A stretch of 64,000 nt of DNA from Actinomycetes bacterium (lineage in GTDB: Bacteria; Actinomycetota; Actinomycetes; Mycobacteriales; Mycobacteriaceae), in contig JAEYMI010000029.1 in NCBI GenBank assembly GCA_023461275.1, forward strand, positions 16,298 to 80,297. The letters are read 5' to 3'. Of the stretch, positions 7,940-16,089 are shown piece by piece. The notes under the pieces were generated by a model. The model was given only the letters and a program-made list of their open reading frames with translations, searched no databases and was not told the DNA's origin. Both the position numbers and the translations under genes were made by a program. Within the stretch, counting starts at the first letter, position 1; every line of letters starts with the position of its first letter.

Positions 7940-8994
7940 CACCCGCCGAGATTCTGCAGCACGCTGCATGCTCCGCACGCCGCACATCCGGCGCGTTGAT
8001 CGGCACCTGCCATGTCGATGAGACGAAGGTGATCGGCGACCTCACGCGTGATCTTCTCGACGATCGACGGGTCGGGACCCTCGGCGTCGTCGACGTCCAC
8101 TGCCAGCGTGCCGCGCATCGGGCGAAACGGTACGACGAACGGGTACACCCCGGCGTCGGCGAGTTCCTTTGCCCCCGCGATCATCTCGTCCGGATTCTCG
8201 CCGAGTCCGACGAGCAGATAGGTCGACACCTGGTTGCGGCCGAAGACCCGCACCGCCTCGTGCCACGCCGACCAGTACTCGCTCAGCGGCACCGTCGACT
8301 TTCCGGGCATCCAGCGGCGCCGGACCTCGTCGTCAAGTGATTCGACGTGGATACCGATCGCGTCGGCACCGGCATCGCGCAGGTCGGTGATCGTCGACAG
8401 ATCGGCGGGCGGCTCGCACTGCACCTGGATCGGCAGGTCGGGTACCGCCTGCTTCACCGCACGAACACAGCGCGCCAAATGCCTGGCGCCACGGTCTTTT
8501 CCGGCCGACGTGCCGGTGGTCATCACCATCTGCGTGATGCCGTCGAGATCGACAGCCGCACGCGCGACCTCGGCGAGCTGCTCGGGCCGCTTCACCGCGA
8601 CCGTCGAGCCCGAGCGTAATGACTCCTCGATGGAGCAGAATCGGCATCGATCCGATTCCCGGTACCTGATGCAGGTCTGAACCACGGTGGTGGCCAGCAC
8701 ATCCCGACCGTGCAGCTTGGCGATCTTCTCGTACGAGACGCCGTCGGCGGTGGACAGATCATAGAACCGCGGGCGGTCGATGACGCCGATCTCGAGGCCG
8801 GTCTCCTGCCCGTCAAGGAGGACTGTCGATCCGTCGAAGACGAAGGGGCTGTCCGGATTTCGGGGGATGGCCGCGTGCATGCCGTCGACGACGAGATGTC
8901 CGTCGTCGGATGGTCCGGCTCCGCCGGTCCGGTGCAGCGGCGGGGTGCCGCGTACGCCGAGCAACGCGAGGTCGACTCTGGTGGACACCGTCAT
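7939..8994 (-). CDS. MSMEG_0568-type radical SAM protein
   Basis: A 351-aa protein. The likely radical-SAM cluster cysteines are Cys108, Cys117 and Cys120 (C-x8-C-x2-C in QTCIRYRESDRCRFCSIE), not the common C-x3-C-x2-C spacing. Downstream are TTGTSAGKD, a likely SAM-binding segment, and GIHVESLDD. The C-terminus has Cys337, Cys340 and Cys343 (CAACGAC), which could bind an auxiliary cluster. It would reductively cleave SAM to start a radical reaction on an unknown substrate. It lies in the nit operon, 29 nt after the AMP-ligase gene, and its stop overlaps the next start. ATG 8994. Confidence 0.85.
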   Translation of the reverse strand: MTVSTRVDLALLGVRGTPPLHRTGGAGPSDDGHLVVDGMHAAIPRNPDSPFVFDGSTVLLDGQETGLEIGVIDRPRFYDLSTADGVSYEKIAKLHGRDVLATTVVQTCIRYRESDRCRFCSIEESLRSGSTVAVKRPEQLAEVARAAVDLDGITQMVMTTGTSAGKDRGARHLARCVRAVKQAVPDLPIQVQCEPPADLSTITDLRDAGADAIGIHVESLDDEVRRRWMPGKSTVPLSEYWSAWHEAVRVFGRNQVSTYLLVGLGENPDEMIAGAKELADAGVYPFVVPFRPMRGTLAVDVDDAEGPDPSIVEKITREVADHLRLIDMAGADQRAGCAACGACSVLQNLGG

Positions 8995-9023
8995 GGGTGA
9001 CTCCGTTTCGTGCCGTGAACGTC

Positions 9024-10475
9024 TCAGACGGACACGCGGGACAGGCCGCAGCCTGACAGTTCGCGCCGTCGGATCTTGCCCGCGTCGTTGCGGATGTGCT
9101 TGCTGGTGAGGATGATTCGCGTGGGGGCGGCCTGCTCGCCCAGACGCCGGATGAGGTGATCGCGAATCGCCTGCACCGACAGCCGGGAGTACCCGATGTC
9201 GACGAGGAGGCTGATCGTGTCATCACCGCCGTCTGCTCGGTCGGTGAAGGCGACGGCGCCACGGACCGGCTTGAGTTCTTCGACTGCCTCTTCCACATCG
9301 GCGGGATAGAGCGTCGTGTCGCCGAGCTGGATGATGTCGACGGCGCGGTCGACGACGTAGAGTCGGCCCTCGTTGTCGACGTACCCGAGGTCGCCGAGGG
9401 TGTCCCACCCGTCGGCAGTCCGCTGCGAGGGTGCGCCCAGGTAGCGGTAGTAGGGGCGCTCTCCGCGGTGCATCCACACCGTTCCGATCTCTCCGACAAC
9501 GGCTTCGGTGCCGTCATCGCGTCGAATCGAGATGCTGGTGCCGTCGACGGGGTTTCCGACGGTACCGGGATGGGCCAGCCAGTCCTCACCGCTGACCCAG
9601 GTGATTCCGTTGGATTCGGTTCCGGCATAGACCTCCGCGACGCGGTCGGGGGAGAGCCACTCGATCAATGCTCGTTTGTCGGCCGTCGGGCACCGCCCGC
9701 CGATGTGCATCACCGACTGCAGTGAACTCATGTCATAGGCGTTGCGGTCGGCGTCGGTGACCCGCACGAGCCGTCGGATCGACGGCGGTGACAACACCGC
9801 CCACGTGATGCGATGTTGCGGAACGAGTTCGAGGAACTGTCGCTCATCGAACTCGGCCATGATCACCAGCCGATGGCCGGTCATCAAGCCGCGCAGGGCA
9901 TACGTGAATCCGGTGGCGTAACACATTGGCGTGCAGACCAGTTGGACGGCATCCTTCGGGATGATCGGCGCCAGCGGCCTTTCCGGGTCGACGCGGGCAG
10001 GCGCGGTGGCGGCGACCACCTTGGGAGTGCCGGTGCTGCCGGAGGTGACCGGCGCCTTCCAGCAATCCGCCCACGCATCGGGCACGGGGTCGGTCGATTC
10101 CAGTTGCGCCGCAGACTGTTGCACCGTCGGAATCCAGTGGTGCGGCGAGGGAACGCCGAAACACGCGGAAGGCCGGGCGAGCGTCTCGAGCTCTGCGCGC
10201 TCGGCCGGATCCATGGCCGGGTCGATCGGCATCGGGGTGGCACCCACCCGCCAGATCGCGACGCTGGCGACGATGAAGGCCGCCGAGTTGGTCAGTGCGA
10301 GCTCGACGAGGTCGTTTCGTTGCACCCCTTGGCGCAGCAGCACCCGGGCGAGTTGGGTGGCCCGCCGGTCGAGTTCGGCCGCGGTCGTCGCACCTGCTGC
10401 ATCGATGATCACGATCTCGTTCGGATCTCGTGCCGCGCGCTCAGCGAATGCCGACGAAATCGATTGCTCTGCCAT
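9024..10475 (-). CDS. AMP-forming acyl-CoA synthetase/ligase family enzyme (ANL) within the nit operon
   Basis: A 483-aa adenylate-forming enzyme. It has the P-loop TSGSTGTPK (residues 144-152), the A5 motif AEVYAGTES, the A7-type motif GWDTLGDLGYVD, the hinge VVDRAVDIIQLG and a C-terminal DAGKIRRREL with the adenylation Lys. It would activate a carboxylate as acyl-AMP, then pass it to CoA, an amine or a carrier; no carrier-protein gene is adjacent. ATG 10475 has a purine-rich GAGGGGG just upstream. It lies between the radical SAM and flavoprotein genes. The contiguous MSMEG_0565-0572 numbering leaves no room for such a gene there, so it looks like an added member of the cluster. Confidence 0.85.
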   Translation of the reverse strand: MAEQSISSAFAERAARDPNEIVIIDAAGATTAAELDRRATQLARVLLRQGVQRNDLVELALTNSAAFIVASVAIWRVGATPMPIDPAMDPAERAELETLARPSACFGVPSPHHWIPTVQQSAAQLESTDPVPDAWADCWKAPVTSGSTGTPKVVAATAPARVDPERPLAPIIPKDAVQLVCTPMCYATGFTYALRGLMTGHRLVIMAEFDERQFLELVPQHRITWAVLSPPSIRRLVRVTDADRNAYDMSSLQSVMHIGGRCPTADKRALIEWLSPDRVAEVYAGTESNGITWVSGEDWLAHPGTVGNPVDGTSISIRRDDGTEAVVGEIGTVWMHRGERPYYRYLGAPSQRTADGWDTLGDLGYVDNEGRLYVVDRAVDIIQLGDTTLYPADVEEAVEELKPVRGAVAFTDRADGGDDTISLLVDIGYSRLSVQAIRDHLIRRLGEQAAPTRIILTSKHIRNDAGKIRRRELSGCGLSRVSV

Positions 10476-10550
10476 CGGACCCCCTCTGTGTCACCCGTTG
10501 CGGGTTCAGCTGGTGTGCCTCGGCCGCTGCCGCCACCGTCATCATGGTGA

Positions 10551-11852
10551 TCAGTGGCCGGCGGCCAGGCGCAATCCGCGGGAGGTGGACTTCTCGCGGA
10601 TGACATCAACGATATGCCGGGCATCTCGGTCGAGGCCGAGGAAACGGCCCGATCCCCACGTGTGCATCCACGGAAGACCGACGAAACTGAGCCCAGGGAC
10701 CGCGGTGACGCCCCGGGTCTGCATCGGACGGCCGGCGCCGTCGAAGGCACTCGCCTCGATCCAGGAGTAATCCGGCCGGTAGCCGATGGACCAGACGATT
10801 CCGGTGATGCCCTCGGCATGCAGGTCGAGCGTCTCGGGTTCGACGTCGGGCTGCCACACGGGTTCATAACGTGAGGGTGGGGGCGCGTCGATGCCATTGG
10901 CGTCGATATAGGCGTCGATGTCGCTGCAGATCGAGTTGTAGACGGCGTCGGCCTTGTCCAGCGACGACGTCAGCGTCGGCGCGAAATGCAACGTGGTGTC
11001 CTTGCCGGCGGTGAGCTGTCCGTATAGGCGCATGCCGTCGAGGGCGAAGTGTCGCAGGTCGATGTCGCGTCCGCCGTCGCGACCGGTGACGTAATGGTTT
11101 GTCTTTTCGCGTGCGGCTTTGCCGCCGGGATACTCGCGGGTGGGTGTGTCGTAGAGCCCCATGTCCGACAGCCACGTCATGGCGTCGCGTCCGCGATAGC
11201 TGCGGGCGACGCGCGGCGCGTTGCCGACGGCCAGGTGCACCTGACGGCCGGCCAGGTGCAGATCCTCGGCAATCTGGGTTCCCGACTGACCTGATCCGAC
11301 GACGAGCACCGCGCCCTCGGGCATCTGATCGGGGTTGAAATATTGCTCGGAGTGGATCTGGGTGATCGACGGGTCCAGGCTCGGCGCGAAGGACGGCATC
11401 ACCGGGATCGGATACCCGCCGGTGGCGATCACCACCTGTTCGCAGATCAGGGTTTCGGTGCGCGCCGGATTGTCGGTCGGCGCGAGCGTGAGTTCGAACC
11501 CGCCGTCGTCGATGGGTGCCAGTCCGATGACCGTGGTGTGCTCACGCAGTGGTGGCGTGAAGGTGGCCAGCCACCCGGCGAGCCATTCGACGACCTCGTC
11601 CCGGGTCATGAACCCGTCGGGATCGTCACCGGCATAGGCGTATCCGGGAAGCCGGCAGTGCCAGTTCGGCGTGACGAGGGTGAAGTTGTCCCACCGCTTT
11701 GTCTCCCATGCATGCATGGGCGTCTGCGATTCGACGACGACGTGGTCGAAACCGGCGTCGGTGAGGTACCAGCTGACCGACAGCCCGGCCTGTCCGCCGC
11801 CGACGACGGCGACCGGAATGCGTGTCGTGCGATGATGAGCCGTGGTGCTCAT
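10551..11852 (-). CDS. MSMEG_0569-type flavin-dependent oxidoreductase
   Basis: A 433-aa flavoprotein monooxygenase-like enzyme. It has an N-terminal FAD Rossmann motif (VAVVGGGQAGLSVSWYL, about residues 13-29), a second dinucleotide motif (VLVVGSGQSGTQIAEDL) for NAD(P)H, and a late FVGLPWMHTWGSGRFLGL segment. The family is named for MSMEG_0569 in the nitrogen-starvation cluster (NitH-like in Pseudomonas nomenclature, from memory). ATG 11852 overlaps the stop of the MSMEG_0570-like gene as ATGA, which fixes the start; the open frame upstream is only antisense to or overlapping other genes. The substrate is unknown. Confidence 0.88.
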   Translation of the reverse strand: MSTTAHHRTTRIPVAVVGGGQAGLSVSWYLTDAGFDHVVVESQTPMHAWETKRWDNFTLVTPNWHCRLPGYAYAGDDPDGFMTRDEVVEWLAGWLATFTPPLREHTTVIGLAPIDDGGFELTLAPTDNPARTETLICEQVVIATGGYPIPVMPSFAPSLDPSITQIHSEQYFNPDQMPEGAVLVVGSGQSGTQIAEDLHLAGRQVHLAVGNAPRVARSYRGRDAMTWLSDMGLYDTPTREYPGGKAAREKTNHYVTGRDGGRDIDLRHFALDGMRLYGQLTAGKDTTLHFAPTLTSSLDKADAVYNSICSDIDAYIDANGIDAPPPSRYEPVWQPDVEPETLDLHAEGITGIVWSIGYRPDYSWIEASAFDGAGRPMQTRGVTAVPGLSFVGLPWMHTWGSGRFLGLDRDARHIVDVIREKSTSRGLRLAAGH

Positions 11853-12145
11853 GAGGTCTCCAGAGGTGGGATCATCGACAGCACCCGAACGGTATCTGTC
11901 GGATTGAAAGATTGTGCGGCCGAGGCGATATCGGCCGAGGTTGCGGCCGCCGAGGTGCACGCGAAACCGTACTTCGCGCGGACCCGTTCGGCCGCTTCGG
12001 TGAGGGCGGTGGTGCATCGGTCGTTGAAATCCGCGACGGTATAGGACGCGCCGACGTCGAGGTGGTCGTGCATCACCAGGCTCGGCGAGTAGCAGTCCTG
12101 GATTGTGCCGTCGGGCCATCGGACGCGAAAGGTCATCTCAGGCAT
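11849..12145 (-). CDS. MSMEG_0570-type nitrogen starvation response protein
   Basis: A 98-aa protein starting MPEMTFRVRWPDG, matching the small conserved protein of the MSMEG_0570 family. No enzymatic motif is visible; the middle is Ala-rich and predicted helical. ATG 12145 lies 8 nt inside the upstream nitrilase gene, and the 3' end overlaps the flavoprotein gene by 4 nt, so translation is probably coupled. The molecular role is unknown; the name reflects conservation with nitrilase clusters. Confidence 0.85.
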   Translation of the reverse strand: MPEMTFRVRWPDGTIQDCYSPSLVMHDHLDVGASYTVADFNDRCTTALTEAAERVRAKYGFACTSAAATSADIASAAQSFNPTDTVRVLSMIPPLETS

Positions 12146-13040
12146 GGGCCAGTCCTCGCCAGGCCGAGCTACCGGTGACGTCGGGTTCGGTCAACGGCCC
12201 GTAGACGTCGGGCCGACGGTCGCGCAGGTGGAACATTCCGGCTCGCATCGCGGTGAAGGTGCCGGCGATGTCCACCTCGGCCACCGCCAGTCCGCTGTCG
12301 AGAAGCGTTGTGGCAAGCACGTTTCCGCCCGGATCGACGATCTTCGCGTTCCCCACGTAGCGTAGCGAGCCGAAGGTCCCGCTCTGATTCGACGCCACCC
12401 AGAAGACCTGATTGTCCAACGCCCGCGCGACGTCGAAGGTGTTGAACCGGTAGGTCCACCGGTCGTCCTGCAGGTTCTCCGCGGTGGCCGTCCGGGCGGC
12501 CGGCCACGCGGACAGACTCGCGATGATCTCCGCGCCGCCGAGTGCCATGATCCGTGCGGCCTCGGGAAACGCTTTGTCGTAACAGATCTGGAGTCCGACG
12601 CGCCCGACCGGTGTGTCGAAGACGCCGTACTCCGAACCGGCCGAGTACGACATGTTCTCGCCCAGCGGTTGATGAACCTTGCGGTAGCTGCCGTAGATCC
12701 GGGTGCCGTCGAGGACCGCTGCGGCGTTGTACCGGGTCTCGCCGTCGTCGGCCAGTTCGCAGAACCCGATCGCGATCACCATGTCGCCGACGAGTGACTG
12801 CACGTGCTCGATCTCCGGCCCGTCGAGCCGAATAGCTGGTGGCAGAGAGCGATTCGTGGTCTTCACGGTGTCACCGTGGTTGCCCAGTGACGACAGGTAT
12901 CCACCGATCGCCGCTTCCGGGAAGACCAGGAAGTCGACGCCGCGCCGGCGCGCGAGGGCAACGTAGTCGGCAATGACCTGATAGTTCTGTTCGAGGTCGC
13001 GGGTGAAGTTCGCCGCGACCGATCCGATGGTCGTGGTCAT
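12138..13040 (-). CDS. Nitrilase (carbon-nitrogen hydrolase), Nit1C/MSMEG_0571 type
   Basis: A 300-aa nitrilase-superfamily enzyme with the intact triad: Glu42 in FPEAAIGGY, Lys121 in YRKVHQP and Cys153 in QICYDKAFPE. It would hydrolyse a nitrile or amide to a carboxylate and ammonia in the cytoplasm. In Pseudomonas fluorescens the homologous cluster (nitC) has been linked to growth on cyanide as nitrogen source; whether that holds here is inference. ATG 13040. It is the second gene of the operon, 36 nt after the MSMEG_0572-like gene. Confidence 0.9.
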   Translation of the reverse strand: MTTTIGSVAANFTRDLEQNYQVIADYVALARRRGVDFLVFPEAAIGGYLSSLGNHGDTVKTTNRSLPPAIRLDGPEIEHVQSLVGDMVIAIGFCELADDGETRYNAAAVLDGTRIYGSYRKVHQPLGENMSYSAGSEYGVFDTPVGRVGLQICYDKAFPEAARIMALGGAEIIASLSAWPAARTATAENLQDDRWTYRFNTFDVARALDNQVFWVASNQSGTFGSLRYVGNAKIVDPGGNVLATTLLDSGLAVAEVDIAGTFTAMRAGMFHLRDRRPDVYGPLTEPDVTGSSAWRGLAHA

Positions 13041-13076
13041 GGATTTCCCTTGAAAGGTGTTGTGGTGGACAGCTTC

Positions 13077-13601
13077 TCAGACCATGTACGTCGAGTTGAT
13101 GATGGCGCCCTTGCGTGCGTAGTGGATGATCGCGTCCTGGACGTCGAGCGGATGCGCCGGGATCACACCTTCGATGAGGTCTTCTTCGCGTCCACCGTGC
13201 AGGGCCAGGCCGAACCGGCAGCAGAAGACGGTGCCGCCTTCGGAGATGAAGGTGGCAAGCGAATCGTTGATGTTCTGCTCACCGGGGAAGCCGGAGTCGC
13301 CGGTCGTCGGAAAGCCGCGGGTGGCAAGGCAATTGATGGCACCGGGGCCGTAGAAGTAGATCGCCGACTCGAATCCCTTGCGCAGCGCGCGGGTCGCCTG
13401 TAGGACGGCCACGAAGGAGACCGATGACTCATGCGCGATGCCGTGCACCAGGGTGAAGTAGGTTTCGCCGTCCTCGGCCTGATAGTCGGGGAAGATCTTG
13501 GTTCCGCCGTAGATGCTGGTGCCCTTGGGCAGTGCGGGATGCGGGATTTCGGCGAGCGAGGTGGCGATGTTGGACATGATGGCGTCGTCAAAGCTGGGCA
13601 T
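13077..13601 (-). CDS. MSMEG_0572/Sll0783-type nitrogen starvation response protein
   Basis: A 174-aa protein with the conserved segments IPHPALPKGTSIYGGTKIFPDYQ (quoted in part) and FVAVLQATRALRKGFESAIYFYGPGAINC. This is the first protein of Nit1C-type clusters; the Synechocystis homologue Sll0783 is known from nitrogen-starvation and polyhydroxybutyrate studies. Biochemistry is not established. I chose ATG 13601 because CAGGAG lies 5 nt upstream. It heads the nine-gene operon running to 4527; the promoter should lie in 13602-13808, where the clearest structure is a pair of 11-bp direct repeats. Confidence 0.85.
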   Translation of the reverse strand: MPSFDDAIMSNIATSLAEIPHPALPKGTSIYGGTKIFPDYQAEDGETYFTLVHGIAHESSVSFVAVLQATRALRKGFESAIYFYGPGAINCLATRGFPTTGDSGFPGEQNINDSLATFISEGGTVFCCRFGLALHGGREEDLIEGVIPAHPLDVQDAIIHYARKGAIINSTYMV

Positions 13602-13762
13602 CAAAGCTCCTGGAATGGTGGCTGCCCACACAGCGGTGTGGAGCGAACGGGTGTGGCGTGAAGTGAGGGCGACGCTGCCCGGAGATCGGAAACGTCGAAG
13701 GCGTTCCGGTGTAGCGCTTGGCTACAGGTAAGAGTTCACGCCCGAACTATTGCATCGTGGTT

Positions 13763-13789
13763 ACCGACGGAATAATTGACCGACGGAAT
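13763..13789. repeat. Two 11-bp direct repeats upstream of the nit operon
   Basis: ACCGACGGAAT occurs at 13763-13773 and 13779-13789, a period of 16 bp. They lie between the nit operon start and the 3' end of the GGDEF gene. They could be a tandem regulator site; no regulator gene is adjacent. Confidence 0.5.
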
Positions 13790-13808
13790 CGCGTAACACG
13801 GCGCGCGA

Positions 13809-15017
13809 TCAGTCGCCGGGATGGAGGTTCGTGGCGGCCGGGTTGGGGGTGTACCAGGAACCGCTGGACAGATCAGCGATCCAGGTGGTGTTGCGACCGG
13901 ACTCCTTGGCGTGGAACAACGCGAAGTCGGCGGTTCCGATCATCTTGGCGAGCAACTCGCGATTGGATTCCGGCGTCGCGCGGGAGCCCTGATGGTTCAC
14001 CACGGCCGCGCCGATGCTGAAGGTGACGCCGCCGCCCTCGTGCAGGCCCTGCGCACGTTCGCGGATTCCCTCGGTCAGCTCCATGATCGTGAAGAGCTCA
14101 CCGACGGTGGCGACGGCGAACTCGTCACCACCCACCCGGGCCACCACCGCGGACGGTCCGGCCACCTCAACCAGGGCCATCGCGGCGCGGGCGAGAACCA
14201 CGTCGCCGACGGCGTGCCCGTATTCGTCGTTGAGTTCCTTGTAGTGGTCGAGATCGACAAGGATGATCGCGATGGGCGCGGTGGCGGTCATCAGCTGATC
14301 GGTGGTCCAGTGGATGAAACCGCGTCGGTTCAAGGTCCCGGTCAACGAGTCGGTATTGGCCAGCCGGTGCTGAGTGGCCAACGATTCCTGTACGTCGGTC
14401 ATGTATCCCCGCAGCATCGCCACGAGACCGTTGGCACCGATCAGCACGGCGATGGTCAATGCGATGACGCCGGTGGTGTCGTTGCCGGAGTTGAGCGCGA
14501 TGATCGCGAGTATCGCGATCACCAGGTTCACGTACAGCAGATGCAGTCGCACGACCACATCGGTCGCGAAATGTGCGACGTAGGTGCCTGCGAAACAGAA
14601 CATGAAACCGCCGACCAACGCTGCGAGGGGCTTCGCCGCGCACGCCAGGACCAACGTGAGTGAGAGGTCGCCGTACAGGACCAGCCCGGCGCTGAGATCT
14701 CTGCCGCGATTCTTCACCGACCAGGGAATGGTGTTCAAGCTCGTCGTGAAAACGATGTAGGCGGCCGGGACGGTGGTGGCCGCGACGACGATCATCAGCG
14801 TCATCCTGACCGTGGAACCGTTTCCGCCATAGGGCGAGAACGCGAAAATCACGGTGGCCACTCCGAAGAGGAGCAGTAGCAAGGCGATGTTGTAGCGCAA
14901 AAGGTGCTCGCGCACACCAACTTGCGTGAGGACTTGCAGCGCGGACTTCTCAGTGATCCGCGCTGTGTAGTTCTCTGACTGCTGGTCTGTCGACCACGTC
15001 TGATGAGTTCGCGTCAA
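13809..15017 (-). CDS. Membrane-bound GGDEF diguanylate cyclase
   Basis: A protein of about 402 aa with roughly six hydrophobic segments in the first half (for example YNIALLLLLFGVATVIFAF and LMIVVAATTVPAAYIVF), then a GGDEF domain: DSLTGTLNRRGF, LVDLDHYKELNDEYGHAVGD and RVGGDEFAV. It would make cyclic di-GMP at the membrane. The GGDEF signature is intact. The upstream RxxD inhibitory site is not visible (the stretch reads GPSAVVARVGGDEF), so product inhibition may be absent. No EAL domain. The assigned start is a TTG at 15017 without a clear SD, so the N-terminus is uncertain. Nothing about its signal is known. Confidence 0.85.
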   Translation of the reverse strand: MTRTHQTWSTDQQSENYTARITEKSALQVLTQVGVREHLLRYNIALLLLLFGVATVIFAFSPYGGNGSTVRMTLMIVVAATTVPAAYIVFTTSLNTIPWSVKNRGRDLSAGLVLYGDLSLTLVLACAAKPLAALVGGFMFCFAGTYVAHFATDVVVRLHLLYVNLVIAILAIIALNSGNDTTGVIALTIAVLIGANGLVAMLRGYMTDVQESLATQHRLANTDSLTGTLNRRGFIHWTTDQLMTATAPIAIILVDLDHYKELNDEYGHAVGDVVLARAAMALVEVAGPSAVVARVGGDEFAVATVGELFTIMELTEGIRERAQGLHEGGGVTFSIGAAVVNHQGSRATPESNRELLAKMIGTADFALFHAKESGRNTTWIADLSSGSWYTPNPAATNLHPGD

Positions 15018-15150
15018 CGTCGACTACCGACCAATTCCCCCGTACATGGCTACTCCCTGACCGCGAGAAGTCTAGTCAGGGTGCAACGTCTGTTTCACTA
15101 TTGCAGGTCAATGCCATCCAATCAATCGACACTGACACATTCGAAGACAT

Positions 15151-15996
15151 TCAGTACGTGTAGAAGCCGCGTCCGCTCTTCTTGCCGAGGTATCCCGCGT
15201 CGACCATCCGACGCAGCAGCGGCGGCGGTGAGAATCGCGGTTCGGCGAACTCGTCGTACAGCGACTGCGCGGCCGCGAGCGTGATGTCGAGTCCGATGGT
15301 GTCGATGAGCGTCAACGGTCCCATCGGGTAGCCGCAGCCGCCCTTCATGGCGGTGTCGATGTCCTCGGCGGTGGCGTACTTGGAATCGAACATGTCGATC
15401 GCCTGGCAGAGGTAGGGGATGAGCAGCGCGTTGACGATGAAGCCGGATCGGTCGCCGGCGCGCACGGGATTCTTGCCGAGCGTGTCGCCGACGAAGGAGA
15501 CGACGGCGTCGGTGGTCTGCTCCGAGGTCACCAGGGTCGAGATGATCTCCACCAGCGGCATCACCGGCACGGGATTGAAGAAGTGCACACCCACGACGCG
15601 CTCGGGGTGCTTGGTCGCCGCGGCGATCTTGATCACCGGGATCGACGACGTGTTGGTCGCCAGAATGGTGTCCGACCCGGTTACCTCGTCGAGTCGCGCG
15701 AAGATCTGCTTCTTGAGCTCCTCGATCTCCGGGGCCGCCTCGATCACCAGTTCGCGGTCGCTGAGCAGGGCATAGTCGACAGTGACCCGCAGACGCGACA
15801 ACGCGGCATCGGCTTCATCCTGGGTGATCTTGTTGCGAGCGGCCGCGCGAGACAATGACGACGCCACACGCTCGTGAGCCGCGTCGACGAACTCCGGCTT
15901 CGCTTCGACGATGATGACGTCGCAACCGGCTTTGGCGCAGACCTCAGCGATCCCCGCGCCCATGGTTCCGCCACCGATGACACCGATTTTCTGCAC
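15151..15996 (-). CDS. 3-hydroxybutyryl-CoA dehydrogenase (FadB2/PaaH-like)
   Basis: A 281-aa soluble enzyme with an N-terminal NAD-binding motif (KIGVIGGGTMGAG), the EAAPEIEELK segment and the catalytic His region VVGVHFFNPVPVMPLVEI, then the C-terminal dimerisation domain (GYPMGPLTLIDTIGLD). It converts (S)-3-hydroxybutyryl-CoA and acetoacetyl-CoA with NAD(P). I chose GTG 15996 because GGGAGG lies 8 nt upstream; the length then matches the family. It is a single gene between the GGDEF gene and the MarR-like gene. Confidence 0.92.
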   Translation of the reverse strand: MQKIGVIGGGTMGAGIAEVCAKAGCDVIIVEAKPEFVDAAHERVASSLSRAAARNKITQDEADAALSRLRVTVDYALLSDRELVIEAAPEIEELKKQIFARLDEVTGSDTILATNTSSIPVIKIAAATKHPERVVGVHFFNPVPVMPLVEIISTLVTSEQTTDAVVSFVGDTLGKNPVRAGDRSGFIVNALLIPYLCQAIDMFDSKYATAEDIDTAMKGGCGYPMGPLTLIDTIGLDITLAAAQSLYDEFAEPRFSPPPLLRRMVDAGYLGKKSGRGFYTY

Positions 15997-16089
15997 TGGT
16001 ATTACCTCCCACTTGTCGCTACCCAACGTAGTACTTGCGTTCGGGCGACGGCGCGTCGGAGGGGAGTGTCGGCTCGTGTCGGGTCTGCT

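Noticed and set aside
13749..13764. Possible GlnR box upstream of the nit operon (minus strand GTAAC-CACGAT-GCAAT)
   Set aside because: The second half lacks the conserved final C, so it fails both the gTnAC-n6-GnAAC and AC-n9-AC patterns.
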